Positions 10,333 through 19,123 of a stretch of DNA of 64,000 nt are shown piece by piece. Each line of letters starts with the position of its first letter. Positions within the stretch are counted from its first letter, which is position 1. The notes under the pieces are model-generated. The model was given only the letters and a program-made list of their open reading frames with translations, had not been told where the DNA came from and ran no database searches. A program made the translations under genes and the position numbers. This stretch comes from Tateyamaria sp. ANG-S1 (GTDB taxonomy: Bacteria > Pseudomonadota > Alphaproteobacteria > Rhodobacterales > Rhodobacteraceae): the NCBI RefSeq assembly GCF_000814025.1, contig NZ_JWLL01000005.1, positions 496,001-560,000 of the forward strand, given 5' to 3'.

Positions 10333-11668
10333 GGGTCATTCCGGAAACCAGCAGCGATGGCACCACACGGCTCAGATGCGTGCGCGCATCATTGGCTGGC
10401 ACGATGGCGCGCAGCATGTCGATCAGATTGCCCGCGATGGTGCATTCATTGACAGGATAGGCGATCTCGCCATTCTCGACCCACATGCCTGCGGCGCCAC
10501 GGGAATAGTCGCCGGTGTTGGGGTTGATGGTCGACCCGATCATCGAGGTGACAAGCAGACCAGTGCCCATGTCGCGGATCAGGTCATCGCGCGTGGCAGT
10601 CCCCGCATCCAGCGTCACGTTCCAGTTCGATGGGCTGGGCGGGGCGGATGTGCCACGCGCCGCATTGCCGGTAGAGGACATGCCAAGTTTCCGGCCCGTG
10701 GCCAGATCCAACGTCCAGCCGGTCAACACGCCATCCTGGACAATCACACGGCGCTTGGTGGCCAGTCCCTCGGCATCGAAGGGGCGCGAACCGGAGGTGC
10801 GCGGGCGGTGCGGGTCTTCGACCAGGTTCAGGCCATCGGGCAGCACCTGTTGCCCCAGCTTCTCGCGCAGCCACGACGATCCGCGCGCCACGCTCGATCC
10901 GTTGGCGGCTGCCAAAAGGTGCCCGATCAGGGTGGACGAAATACGTTCGTCAAACAGCACCGGGAAAGCGCCTGTGGGCGGCTTGCGCGCGTCCAGCCGT
11001 TCGACGGTGCGATGGCCCGCCTCGGTCCCGATCTCTTCGGCGCTGCGCAGGTCGGATTGGAAAATGCGGCTGTCGCCGCTGTAGTCCCGCTCCATCCCCG
11101 TGCCGGTGCCTGCAATGGCGACGCAGCTTAGCGCGCGGTCGGTGCGGCGGTAGCCGCCGGAAAAACCGTTGCTTGCCGCCAGCCAGACGTCTCGCGCCCC
11201 GTACGCGGCAGAGGCTTGCTGGACCTGGCTGACGCCCTTGACCGCCATCGCCGCCGCTTCGGCGGCCAGCGCGTCGGCCTGCAAGGCATCGGCGGCAGGT
11301 TCGGCTGTCGGATCGTTCAGTTCCAGGGCGTCGATATCCCAGCCATTTGTCAGCTGATCCGGATCGGCAAGGCCCGCATTGGGATCCTCGGGCGCTTCGC
11401 CCGCCATGGCGACGGCACGCATCGCCATCTCTTCGATGGTGCGGTCGCTGATGTCGGAGGCAGAGACATTCGCCTGTTTCTGACCGACGAATACGCGCAG
11501 GCCGATGTCGATGGACTCGGACCGTTCCGCCTGCTCCAGCGCGCCAGCACGCACATCGACCGAGACCGATGTGCCCTGCACCGCGATGGTGTCGGCGGCG
11601 TCTGCGCCTGCGGACTTTGCAGCGGCAAGCAGCCGTTCGGTCAGGTGTGACAGGTCGGATGGGGTCAT
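10319..11668 (-). CDS. pmbA: TldD/PmbA-family metalloprotease-like protein
   Basis: A 449-residue PmbA (TldE) homologue. With TldD, PmbA forms a heteromeric protease that clears unfolded peptides and matures some modified peptides. TldD provides the HExxxH metal site; this protein lacks it, as PmbA should. Visible landmarks are the N-terminal VDVRAGALEQAERSES segment, central RKPPTGAFPVLFD, and the C-terminal GSTINPNTGDYSRGAAGMWVENG, which is strongly conserved. No tldD is in the window. An ATG at 11668 starts the gene; the phosphatase gene follows with an overlap. Confidence 0.92.
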   Translation of the reverse strand: MTPSDLSHLTERLLAAAKSAGADAADTIAVQGTSVSVDVRAGALEQAERSESIDIGLRVFVGQKQANVSASDISDRTIEEMAMRAVAMAGEAPEDPNAGLADPDQLTNGWDIDALELNDPTAEPAADALQADALAAEAAAMAVKGVSQVQQASAAYGARDVWLAASNGFSGGYRRTDRALSCVAIAGTGTGMERDYSGDSRIFQSDLRSAEEIGTEAGHRTVERLDARKPPTGAFPVLFDERISSTLIGHLLAAANGSSVARGSSWLREKLGQQVLPDGLNLVEDPHRPRTSGSRPFDAEGLATKRRVIVQDGVLTGWTLDLATGRKLGMSSTGNAARGTSAPPSPSNWNVTLDAGTATRDDLIRDMGTGLLVTSMIGSTINPNTGDYSRGAAGMWVENGEIAYPVNECTIAGNLIDMLRAIVPANDARTHLSRVVPSLLVSGMTLAGN

Positions 11669-11723
11669 GGGTCTGCTCCGCTTGGATGCGCCATCAGGTA
11701 GCGGGGCAGGGGGTGGTGTGCAA

Positions 11724-11744
11724 GGGCGGCGACACGCGCCGCCC
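11724..11744 (-). terminator. Hairpin downstream of DUF2125 gene
   Basis: GGGCGGCG and CGCCGCCC form a perfect 8-bp stem with loop ACACG, 15 bases past the stop of the DUF2125 gene. The following bases on the minus strand are TTGCACACC, so the U-tract is poor and Rho-independent action is uncertain. Confidence 0.4.
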
Positions 11745-11758
11745 CGCTTTGAGTTCGG

Positions 11759-13294
11759 TCAGCGGATGCGTTGACCGTTGGCCAGTACCTGGCCTTCCGC
11801 GTTCACTTCGATCTTTGAATTCAGGGTATCTTCGCCCTCACCCGGGACGGCGAAAAGGCCCATCATCATGCGCGCGCCCATGGCCTGATCCTGGGGCAGC
11901 AGGCCCATGCCGACCAGCTTGTCCAAGAGGCCATTGCCGCCCACAAGCGTCAGGTCCATCGCGCCCTCAGGCCGGGGCATCCCGTCAAAGGTTTGCAGGT
12001 CGCTGTTGTCAAAGACGAAATCGCCCGCACCCGTCAGCTTTGCGCCTGCGGCGTCAAGCTCAATCTTGTTGATGGTCAGCGCGTTTAGCTCACCGGGCAC
12101 GGTGTCAGCCTCTTCCAGCACCGCTGCCTGCGCGGGGTCCAGGAAGTCAAACAGCACCTTCGCTTTGCCGCTAAGATCGACCAGCAGCGTGGCCGGATCG
12201 CGCGGCAATTGCGAGGTCGGATCAAACAGGCTCCACAGCATGTCGGACATCACGAAATCGCCAAGCGTAACGGCCAGTCCGAAATCCTGTTCTTCGTTGG
12301 ACTTCTGCAGGGGCATCAGCAACCGCGTTCCTATCTCAGCCGCGGAGAAAGAGATGGGCAGGGGCATTTCGGTGAACAGCATGTTCATCTCGACCCCGCT
12401 CTGCGAGATGTCATAGAGCAGACCCTCGGGGCCAAAGCCGACCTCGAATGCAGCGCCTGTGGATGTGGCGTTGGCCGTGCCGCTGCCATCCGTTTCGCTG
12501 CTGAAGGACATATCGTAGTTGCCGCCCGCAGTGGTGAAGGACCCGACCGCCTTGAAGCCGTCGTTCAGCATGGCGCTCATGTTCTGCACGTCCGTCTCCA
12601 GCGGCAGATCGCCCGAGCCGTTCAGCTTAAGATCGTTCATCGTGCCCTTCAGGGTGAAGGTGTCGTCGCTTTCGGGATCGTTGAACGCCATGTCATAGTC
12701 GACCTTGGCCACCGTCATGTCCTGCGTCATCGTGCGCAGATCGCCAACGGATGTCTGCACCGTCTGGGCCAGATCGGCCATGCGGATATCAACCTTTGCA
12801 ATCTCCGGGCCAACCGACACGCCGTCGACGGTCACGCTTTGCAGGGCCATGGCCGCCGCCTCGGCGGCATAGGTATAGGTCAGGTCGCCGGGATCGCCCG
12901 CAGCCACCATGTTGGGCGCGGTTTGGGTCAGGTCGATGACAGCGGTTACCTCCTCGCCCGTCTCGGGCGCGAATGTCATGTTCAGCGCGGTGCTCTCGGG
13001 CAGTTCGATGGCGACAGTCCCGTCGTCCTGTTCAACGAAATTGACCGCCTCCAGCACCACCTGGAACGCGCCGCCCCCGGCGTCTTCTTCCATCTCCATG
13101 CTGAACGTCATGTTCGACACTGCGATCGACCCGGACCCTGCGGCCTCGGACGCGGTCACGGTGTAGCCCGAGCTTTCCATATAGGACTGCCAGTCGGACC
13201 AGACGTCTTCAGCGGTCAGGTCGGCCAGGGCCGCTGACGCAGGCAGGCACAGCGCCAATGCAGTGCCGGAAATGAGATGTGAAATACGAGACAT
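11759..13294 (-). CDS. DUF2125 family periplasmic protein
   Basis: A 511-residue exported protein. The start is the ATG at 13294 (AAGGA at good spacing); residues 1-24 form a signal peptide with probable cleavage after SAALA or ALA-D. The mature part is rich in Asp, Thr and Gly and alternates short beta strands, as in DUF2125 proteins that resemble AsmA/YdgA-like repeat proteins. It contains few Cys residues and no catalytic motif. A periplasmic or outer-membrane-associated role is inferred from the signal peptide and composition only. Confidence 0.8.
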   Translation of the reverse strand: MSRISHLISGTALALCLPASAALADLTAEDVWSDWQSYMESSGYTVTASEAAGSGSIAVSNMTFSMEMEEDAGGGAFQVVLEAVNFVEQDDGTVAIELPESTALNMTFAPETGEEVTAVIDLTQTAPNMVAAGDPGDLTYTYAAEAAAMALQSVTVDGVSVGPEIAKVDIRMADLAQTVQTSVGDLRTMTQDMTVAKVDYDMAFNDPESDDTFTLKGTMNDLKLNGSGDLPLETDVQNMSAMLNDGFKAVGSFTTAGGNYDMSFSSETDGSGTANATSTGAAFEVGFGPEGLLYDISQSGVEMNMLFTEMPLPISFSAAEIGTRLLMPLQKSNEEQDFGLAVTLGDFVMSDMLWSLFDPTSQLPRDPATLLVDLSGKAKVLFDFLDPAQAAVLEEADTVPGELNALTINKIELDAAGAKLTGAGDFVFDNSDLQTFDGMPRPEGAMDLTLVGGNGLLDKLVGMGLLPQDQAMGARMMMGLFAVPGEGEDTLNSKIEVNAEGQVLANGQRIR

Positions 13295-13422
13295 GATAGA
13301 ATCCTTAGAATGATCTGTTGGCCATATCGTCCGGGACGGCGCGCAATGCGTCAAGGCCACAGGCTGGACCTATGCCGCGCATCGCCGTACCACAAGGGCA
13401 ACACGTGACTGCGGAGGGTGCA

Positions 13423-14175
13423 ATGCACGATATGAACGGTAAAACAGTGCTGATCACCGGGGCCAGCCGGGGCATCGGGGCCGACACGGCCCGCGTCTTT
13501 GCGCAGGCCGGGGCCAATGTTGCGCTTGTCGCGCGGGGCGCTGACGCGATCACCGCCCTCGCGGACGAGATCGGCGCGCAAGCCATCGCACTGCCCTGCG
13601 ACGTCAGCGATTTTGCCGCCGTGAACGACGCGGTGACACAAACGGTCGCCAAGTTTGGCAGTCTCGACGTGCTGATCGGCAATGCAGGCGCCATCGAACC
13701 CATCTCGCACCTCGCCACCGCAGATCCCGACGACTGGGGCCACGTCGTCGACATCAACCTCAAGGGCGTCTTTTACGGCATGCGCGCCGCCCTGCCCGTG
13801 ATGCTCAAGGCGGGCGCAGGCACCATCCTGACCATCAGTTCGGGTGCCGCCCACGGCCCGGTCGAAGCCTGGTCGCACTACTGCGCGTCCAAGGCGGGCG
13901 CCGCCATGCTCACCCGCTGCGTCGACAAGGAAAACGGCCCCGCGGGCATCCGCGCCATGGGCCTGTCGCCCGGTACCGTCGCCACCCAGATGCAGCGCGA
14001 GATTAAGGCAAGCGGGATCAACCCTGTCAGCCAGCTCGACTGGTCCGACCACATCCCGGCGGACTGGCCGGCCAAGGCACTCTTGTGGATGTGCTCCCCC
14101 GACGCCGACGACTGGATCGGGCAGGAGATTTCCCTGCGCGACCCCGACATCCGCACGCGGGTGGGTCTGACATGA
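13423..14175 (+). CDS. Short-chain dehydrogenase/reductase
   Basis: A 250-residue classical SDR. The nucleotide-binding motif ITGASRGIG is at residues 11-19, NAG follows strand 4 (IGNAGAIEP), and the catalytic YCASK (Tyr and Lys four apart) follows a TISSGA serine. The coenzyme and substrate are not clear from sequence. The ATG at 13423 has GGAGGG upstream; longer in-frame starts would run into the divergent DUF2125 promoter. Its stop overlaps the start of the enoyl-CoA hydratase gene in ATGA, so the two likely act in one short pathway on an acyl-CoA or hydroxy-acid substrate. Confidence 0.88.
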   Translation: MHDMNGKTVLITGASRGIGADTARVFAQAGANVALVARGADAITALADEIGAQAIALPCDVSDFAAVNDAVTQTVAKFGSLDVLIGNAGAIEPISHLATADPDDWGHVVDINLKGVFYGMRAALPVMLKAGAGTILTISSGAAHGPVEAWSHYCASKAGAAMLTRCVDKENGPAGIRAMGLSPGTVATQMQREIKASGINPVSQLDWSDHIPADWPAKALLWMCSPDADDWIGQEISLRDPDIRTRVGLT

Positions 14176-14777
14176 TCGACATCGACCGCACCGGCCCGAT
14201 CTGGACCCTGACGATCAACCGCCCCGACAAGGCGGGCGCGCTGACCGAACAGATGCTCACCGACCTGCGCGACACTGTGCGCGATGCCCAAGACGCAGCG
14301 GCCCTAATCCTGACCGGCACGGGCAAGGTGTTCAGCGCCGGTGCCGACCTTGACGCCGCGCGCGCGGGCCTTGCCACCTCGCCACTATGGGAGGAACTGT
14401 CCGGGGCCATCGCCGACCTGCCGGGCCTGACCATCGCTGCGCTGAACGGCACCGTCGCGGGTGGGGCCACCGGCATGGTGCTGGCCTGCGATCTGCGCAT
14501 CGCCGTCCCATCGGCCAAGTTCTTCTACCCGGTCATGAAACTCGGCTACCTGCCGCAGCCCAGCGACCCGGTGCGCATGGCGGCGCTGATCGGCCCCGCA
14601 CGGACCAAGATGATCTTTCTCGCCGGGCAAAAGATCACCGCGGATCAGGCGCTGTCCTTCGGCCTTGTCGATGAACTGGTTGAAGGTGAGGATGTGACCG
14701 AACGGGCGCGCGCGCTCTGCACCGACATCGCAGCAGCCACACCTGAAACGGCACACGCGATCAAGGCGCTCTGCTAG
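14172..14777 (+). CDS. Short enoyl-CoA hydratase/isomerase family protein
   Basis: Crotonase-fold protein of 201 residues. Present are the oxyanion-hole segments (GKVFSAGADLD and LNGTVAGGATGMVLACDLRIA), and the later helix AGQKITADQALSFGLVDELV. Typical members have about 255-265 residues; here the protein ends at AHAIKALC and lacks most of the C-terminal helical domain that caps the site and drives trimer packing. No frameshift or open continuation is apparent after the TAG, so this may be a genuine short variant. It overlaps the SDR gene by four bases. Confidence 0.85.
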   Translation: MIDIDRTGPIWTLTINRPDKAGALTEQMLTDLRDTVRDAQDAAALILTGTGKVFSAGADLDAARAGLATSPLWEELSGAIADLPGLTIAALNGTVAGGATGMVLACDLRIAVPSAKFFYPVMKLGYLPQPSDPVRMAALIGPARTKMIFLAGQKITADQALSFGLVDELVEGEDVTERARALCTDIAAATPETAHAIKALC

Positions 14778-14843
14778 GGCGAGTGTAAAGCATTTCAACA
14801 CAACAGTTGTCAACTTTATATTACATAATGTAGGGTTGGCCCA

Positions 14844-15017
14844 ATGGCCCGTGACAACCGGATAGAGCGCGCTAAACGCGATCTCCGCCCCGCCCAGACC
14901 GAGCGGGCGCTGACGACGTCCGACCGTGTGCAACTGCTGGTCACAGACGTGCTGACCAAAGTCAGCGCACGGATCGAGGAAAAGCAGGTCAAAGAACCGT
15001 CATCCCGCAAACGCTAA
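14844..15017 (+). CDS. Small hypothetical protein, 57 aa
   Basis: An unrecognised 57-residue basic protein beginning MARDNRIERAKRDLRPAQ and ending in SSRKR. It is largely helical in pattern (heptad-like LLVTDVLTKVSARIEEK) with charged ends, and has no membrane segment. Codon use fits the neighbours. An AT-rich stretch at 14793-14830 (TTTCAA, then TTATAT 17 bases on) could be its promoter. The stop overlaps the convergent HNH gene stop by four bases. A DNA-associated or antitoxin-like role is conceivable from charge and size but has no direct support. Confidence 0.5.
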   Translation: MARDNRIERAKRDLRPAQTERALTTSDRVQLLVTDVLTKVSARIEEKQVKEPSSRKR

Positions 15018-15313
15018 CGTTTGCGCCGCGCGCCCGGCACTTTCGATGCAAAGCCGGGCGGTCGCTTTGCCACCCATTTGTAAAACTTCGCCAGCCGAGG
15101 ATGCGCCCGCAGCGCCTCCGGTGTATTGTAGTCACGGGCCAGTTCCGCCTCGGTCAGCGCCGCATGGATTTCCTTGTGGCAGATGTGGTGCAGCAGCACG
15201 ACCGGCCCGCCCTTGCCCCCTTTCAGCTTCGGGATCAGATGATGCAGGCTTTGCGGCACATCTGGTGGGATGGGACGGCCACATAGGGGACAGATCGGGT
15301 CGGACAGGGCCAT
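15014..15313 (-). CDS. HNH endonuclease domain protein
   Basis: A 99-residue protein with a zinc-ribbon-like CPLCGRPIP near residue 8, then LHHLIPKLKGGKGG and HHICHKEIHAALTE, which together match an HNH fold: paired Cys, the HH of the first strand, and the final His in KEIH. The C-terminal YKWVAKRPPGF segment is common in small bacterial HNH proteins. Such proteins are found alone in many Rhodobacteraceae; the physiological target is unknown. The ATG at 15313 is preferred, as upstream codons lie in the promoter of the divergent mscS gene. Confidence 0.8.
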   Translation of the reverse strand: MALSDPICPLCGRPIPPDVPQSLHHLIPKLKGGKGGPVVLLHHICHKEIHAALTEAELARDYNTPEALRAHPRLAKFYKWVAKRPPGFASKVPGARRKR

Positions 15314-15382
15314 GTTTCCTTGCACTGGCGGGGACGTCCGTGACAATTGGCGCGGTGTGAGGACGAGGCAAGAGGTACGCCT

Positions 15383-16714
15383 TTGGAGTTTGATCTCGAA
15401 AACCAGCCCGAGATTGTGCAGACCATCGCAGGCTATGCGCTGCAAGGGTGGGATCTGGCGCTGACATGGCTGCTCAGCCCGGCGGCGTGGTCGCAATTCG
15501 CGCTGCTGATCGTCGCCTATCTGGCTGCGGTCGTCATCACGCGGCGACTGCGCCCAATGCTGGCGCGCCTGCTTGATCCCGGCGACAGCGACACCGTCGT
15601 GGCCAAATCACGCCGCTTTGTGGCGCAATTCCTGCCGCTGCTCCTACCGCTGATGGCCTATGTCCTGACCGGCATCGGCGAAAGTGTTGTCCGCTCGATC
15701 TTTGACAGCGGCGCTGTCATCGCCTTTGGCAAACGGGTCTTTCTGTTCCTCGCCGTGCGCGCGCTGGTGCGCGACATCATCTCCGATCCGTTCCTCAAGC
15801 TGCTGGGCCGCTACGTGCTGGTGCCGATTGCTGCCCTTTACGCGCTGGGCCTGCTGGAAGCGGTTGCGACCCGGCTCGAAGAAACGGTCGTGCCGCTGGG
15901 CAACCTGTCCTTCAACCTGTTGTGGCTTCTGCAGTTCGTGGCCGTGGGTGGCGTGATCTTCTGGCTCGGCCAATGGTCCAACAGCCAGTCCACAACCTTC
16001 ATCCAGAAGCAGGAGGAGATGCGGCCATCGCTCCGCCAACTGGTGGCAAAATCGGTCGAGTTCCTGATCTTCGGCGTCGCCTTCCTCGTGCTGATGAACA
16101 TCATGGGCATCAACCTCTCGGCCCTTGCGGTGCTGGGTGGTGCCATCGGCGTAGGCCTCGGCTTCGGCCTGCAAAAGATCGCGTCGAATTTCATCTCCGG
16201 CGTGATCCTTCTGGTTGAGGGCCAAGCGACGGTTGGCGACTATGTCGAGTTGGACGGGGGTGAGGCCGGCACAATCGTCAAAATGACCGCCCGTGCGGCT
16301 ATCTTGGAGACCTACGATGGCCGCTGGATCGTCGTCCCGAATGAGGATTTCATCACCACCCGCGTCGTGAACTACTCCGACAGCGGCTCCGCCAACCGCT
16401 ACGAGGCGCCGTTTTCGGTCAGCTACAACACGGACATCAACGCCGTGCCGGACATCATCAACGCGGCGGTGTCCAAACTGGACTTTGTCCTCGACGTGCC
16501 CGAAGGGCCGGATTGCGAGCTTGTCGGTTTCGGCGACAGCGGCATCGACTTCGCCGTCGAATACTGGGTCAACGGCATCGACGACGGCAAGAACAAGTAC
16601 AAAAGCCACGTCCTCTTCGCGATCTGGAACGCGCTGAAAGAGCACGACATCGAAATCCCCTATCCGCACCGCGTGGTCGAGATGAAGGGCGAGTTGCGGA
16701 CCCTGTCCGAGTGA
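15383..16714 (+). CDS. MscS-family mechanosensitive ion channel
   Basis: A 443-residue inner-membrane channel of the MscS family. About five hydrophobic helices span residues 30-230 and are followed by the pore helix: NIMGINLSALAVLGGAIGVGLGFGLQKIASNFISG is the Gly/Ala-rich TM3. The cytoplasmic beta domain follows (GDYVELDGGEAGTIVKMTARAAIL). It releases solutes on hypo-osmotic shock. The start is probably the TTG at 15383, with AAGAGGT upstream; a TTG at 15347 would add 12 residues with no ribosome site. The stop overlaps the next gene in GTGA. Confidence 0.9.
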   Translation: MEFDLENQPEIVQTIAGYALQGWDLALTWLLSPAAWSQFALLIVAYLAAVVITRRLRPMLARLLDPGDSDTVVAKSRRFVAQFLPLLLPLMAYVLTGIGESVVRSIFDSGAVIAFGKRVFLFLAVRALVRDIISDPFLKLLGRYVLVPIAALYALGLLEAVATRLEETVVPLGNLSFNLLWLLQFVAVGGVIFWLGQWSNSQSTTFIQKQEEMRPSLRQLVAKSVEFLIFGVAFLVLMNIMGINLSALAVLGGAIGVGLGFGLQKIASNFISGVILLVEGQATVGDYVELDGGEAGTIVKMTARAAILETYDGRWIVVPNEDFITTRVVNYSDSGSANRYEAPFSVSYNTDINAVPDIINAAVSKLDFVLDVPEGPDCELVGFGDSGIDFAVEYWVNGIDDGKNKYKSHVLFAIWNALKEHDIEIPYPHRVVEMKGELRTLSE

Positions 16715-17883
16715 GCAGCGTTGCCGTCATCGGTGGCGGCCCCGCAGGTTTGGCGGCGGCAGAGTTGATGGCCGAAGCCGGTCTGTCGGTCACGGTCTAC
16801 GAGGCGAAACCAACCGTCGCTCGCAAGTTCCTGATGGCGGGCAAGTCGGGCTTGAACCTGACCAAGGCCGAAGACGTGGAGGCGATGCTGCCCCACTACA
16901 CAGAGGCCGCCCCCTGGCTCGCCCCCGCCCTGCACGCCTGGGACGCCGACGCAATCGTGGCATGGGCCGAAGGCTTGGACCAAGAGATGTTCACAGGCTC
17001 CACCGGCCGCGTTTTTCCAAGGGCCATGAAAGCCTCCCCCCTCCTGCGCGCATGGCTCGCGCGGCTGGACGCATTGGGCGTCACCATCCGCACCCGCCAC
17101 CGCTGGACCGGCTGGGAAGGCAGCGTCCCCCGCATCACCGGCCCCGACGGCGCTTCCGTGACTGTGGACGCAAACGCAACGCTCCTCGCCTGCGGCGGCG
17201 CAAGCTGGGCAAGGCTTGGCTCCGACGGCGCGTGGAGCGACTGGATCGGGCTCGACACCGCCCCCTTCGCCGCCTCCAACGCCGCGATCTCCGTGCCGTG
17301 GTCCCCGCACATGGACAAACACATGGGCCACCCGATCAAGGGCGTCGCCTGGCGCGCAGGCCCCTACCGCTCGCGCGGCGAAGCGGTCGCCTCCAAACGC
17401 GGGCTAGAAGGCGGCGGCATCTATTCCATCTCACGCGGCGTGCGCGAAGGGCACGAACTCTATATCGACCTCCTGCCCGACCTCAGCGTCGACGATGTCG
17501 CAAACCGGCTCGCCCGCCCGCGCGGCAAGGCGAGCTTTGCAAACCATCTACGCAAGACGCTGAAACTCACCCCTCTGAAAATCGCACTGGCACAGGAATG
17601 GGGCCGCCCCTGGCCCGACGACGCCCTGCGCATCGCACGACGGCTCAAAAAGCTGCGGGTCGCACACGACGGCCTACGCCCCATGGACGAGGCAATCTCC
17701 ACTGCAGGCGGTGTAGCCGCCACGGCGCTGGACGACGCACTCATGCTGCGTGCAAAACCCGGCGTATTTTGCGCGGGCGAAATGCTGGATTGGGAGGCAC
17801 CGACGGGCGGCTATCTGCTGACAGCCTGCCTCGCCACCGGGCGATGGGCGGGGCAGGGCGTGGTGCGCTACCTGAACGGTTAA
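16711..17883 (+). CDS. HI0933-type NAD(P)/FAD-dependent oxidoreductase (TIGR03862-like)
   Basis: A 390-residue flavoprotein with the N-terminal dinucleotide motif VIGGGPAGLAAAE (residues 6-18) and KFLMAGKSGLNLTKAE, the hallmark of the HI0933/YhiN family. The C-terminus carries the second FAD motif ending CAGEMLDWEAPTGGYLLTACLATGRWAG. The reaction is not established for this family. The start is a GTG that overlaps the mscS stop by four bases. The stop overlaps that of the convergent glutathione transferase gene (TTAA). The gene has a strikingly high GC third-position bias compared with ftsK. Confidence 0.85.
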   Translation: MSSVAVIGGGPAGLAAAELMAEAGLSVTVYEAKPTVARKFLMAGKSGLNLTKAEDVEAMLPHYTEAAPWLAPALHAWDADAIVAWAEGLDQEMFTGSTGRVFPRAMKASPLLRAWLARLDALGVTIRTRHRWTGWEGSVPRITGPDGASVTVDANATLLACGGASWARLGSDGAWSDWIGLDTAPFAASNAAISVPWSPHMDKHMGHPIKGVAWRAGPYRSRGEAVASKRGLEGGGIYSISRGVREGHELYIDLLPDLSVDDVANRLARPRGKASFANHLRKTLKLTPLKIALAQEWGRPWPDDALRIARRLKKLRVAHDGLRPMDEAISTAGGVAATALDDALMLRAKPGVFCAGEMLDWEAPTGGYLLTACLATGRWAGQGVVRYLNG

Positions 17884-18470
17884 GCGGCGGCGGCCGCGCG
17901 AAAGGCCGGGCGGGCGCGCAAGCGCCTGCTGTAGGCCTTGACCGGCTCGGGCAGCGGCGGAAATTCCGCGCCAAAGGCCCAGCCAAGGCAGTGCACGGCC
18001 AAGAGATCGGGCAGCGTGATCTTATCCCCCATCAAGAAATCGCCGGACTGCTCCAGCATCCCGGCCAACGCCTCTGCATTCCGGGCAAACTCTTTGTGCA
18101 GCGTCGGCACAACATCCGGCACCCGCAGCTTTTCAGGCAGGACAAAGGCGTGCTTGCTGGCGGTCCACAAAAGCGCGTCCATCTCGTCGATCAACCACAG
18201 GGTCATGGCATCCTGCTTGGCGCGCTCCGGCGTGCCAGCGGGCGCGGTCAGACCACCATGCTTGTCGGCCAGATACGTCATGATGGCGACGCTGTCGGTC
18301 AGCACCGCATCGCCATCCACCAGCGCCGGGATCTTGCCCAGCGGGTTGAATTCGCGCGCCACATCCGAACGCGGGCCAGCCTCGACCAGCTCATACGGTT
18401 GACCCAGCTCTTCCAACACCCACAGCACCCGAAAGGCGCGGCTTTTGACGGTTCCGATGACGCGGTACAT
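17880..18470 (-). CDS. Glutathione S-transferase family protein
   Basis: A 196-residue cytosolic GST. The N-terminal thioredoxin-like domain runs from MYRVIGTVKSRAFRVLWVLEEL, with the glutathione-binding NPLGKIPALVDGDAVLTDSVAIMTYLA (cis-Pro and the Asp-Ser pair), and the C-terminal helical domain has GDKITLPDLLAVHCLGWA with the conserved N-capping Asp. The start at 18470 fits; upstream codons carry no homology. The substrate is unknown. It lies next to a GFA-family gene that also uses glutathione, but the two are divergent and separated by 122 bases. Confidence 0.88.
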   Translation of the reverse strand: MYRVIGTVKSRAFRVLWVLEELGQPYELVEAGPRSDVAREFNPLGKIPALVDGDAVLTDSVAIMTYLADKHGGLTAPAGTPERAKQDAMTLWLIDEMDALLWTASKHAFVLPEKLRVPDVVPTLHKEFARNAEALAGMLEQSGDFLMGDKITLPDLLAVHCLGWAFGAEFPPLPEPVKAYSRRLRARPAFRAAAAA

Positions 18471-18592
18471 GGCTGTGCCCTCCCTTTGACGCGCACGATT
18501 GCAGGACATGGGCAGGGCCACAACCCTACTGTCAGAAATTGTCGCAGCCTCCGGCTAGAGTATTCGCAGCATTCATGCCCAAGGAGAGTTCA

Positions 18593-19036
18593 ATGGCACA
18601 TACAGGGTCCTGCGTCTGCGGCGCGGTCAAGTTCACCGTCACTCATCCCGTCACCGAAACAGGCGCCTGCCACTGCGGCATGTGTCGCAAATGGTCGGGC
18701 GGCGTGTTCATGGGGATCGAGGTGCCAAAAGGCGGCATGGAGATCGAGGGCGAAGAGAACATGGGCATCTACACCTCGTCCCCCTGGGCCGAGCGGGTGT
18801 TTTGCAAGACCTGCGGGTCGTCCCTGTTCTACCGCATCACTGCGCCGGGGCCGCTGAATGGGCAAATGCATGTGGGCATGGGCAGCTTTGATGACCCGTC
18901 AGACATCGCATTCACGGGCGAGATCTATATCGACCGCAAGCCGGACGCCTATGCCTTTGCCGGCGAGGGGCGGCACGTGATGACTCAGGCCGAGGTGGAA
19001 GCGATGTTTGCCGCACCGCCTTCGGATCAGGCGTGA
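18593..19036 (+). CDS. GFA family protein (glutathione-dependent formaldehyde-activating enzyme/centromere V-like)
   Basis: A 147-residue zinc protein with the GFA cysteine pattern: CVCGAVKF, CHCGMCRKWSGG and FCKTCGSSLFY. The family is named after an enzyme proposed to speed condensation of formaldehyde with glutathione, though most members are uncharacterised. AAGGAGAG precedes the ATG at 18593. It is one of two GFA proteins in the window; the other (48042-48413) is inside the methylamine-type cluster, whereas this one is monocistronic and followed by a dispersed repeat. Confidence 0.85.
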   Translation: MAHTGSCVCGAVKFTVTHPVTETGACHCGMCRKWSGGVFMGIEVPKGGMEIEGEENMGIYTSSPWAERVFCKTCGSSLFYRITAPGPLNGQMHVGMGSFDDPSDIAFTGEIYIDRKPDAYAFAGEGRHVMTQAEVEAMFAAPPSDQA

Positions 19037-19074
19037 TCCAAAGGCCGCTGCGCGACACGATTGATTCTTGGAAT

Positions 19075-19123
19075 GGGGGCTCTGCCCCCAAACCCCCGAG
19101 GTATTTTCAGCCAGAAGAAAAGG
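19075..19123 (-). repeat. Dispersed extragenic element, copy 1
   Basis: A GGGGGC-TCT-GCCCCC hairpin (19075-19089) followed by CCCCGAGGTATTTT and GCCAGAAGAAAAGG. The last base abuts the holA stop codon. Read from holA, the transcript meets the T-rich CTTTTCTTC tract, then the G-rich hairpin. The 30-base core matches copy 4 (57091-57150) at all but one base. Orientation is given relative to the gene it follows. Confidence 0.8.
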
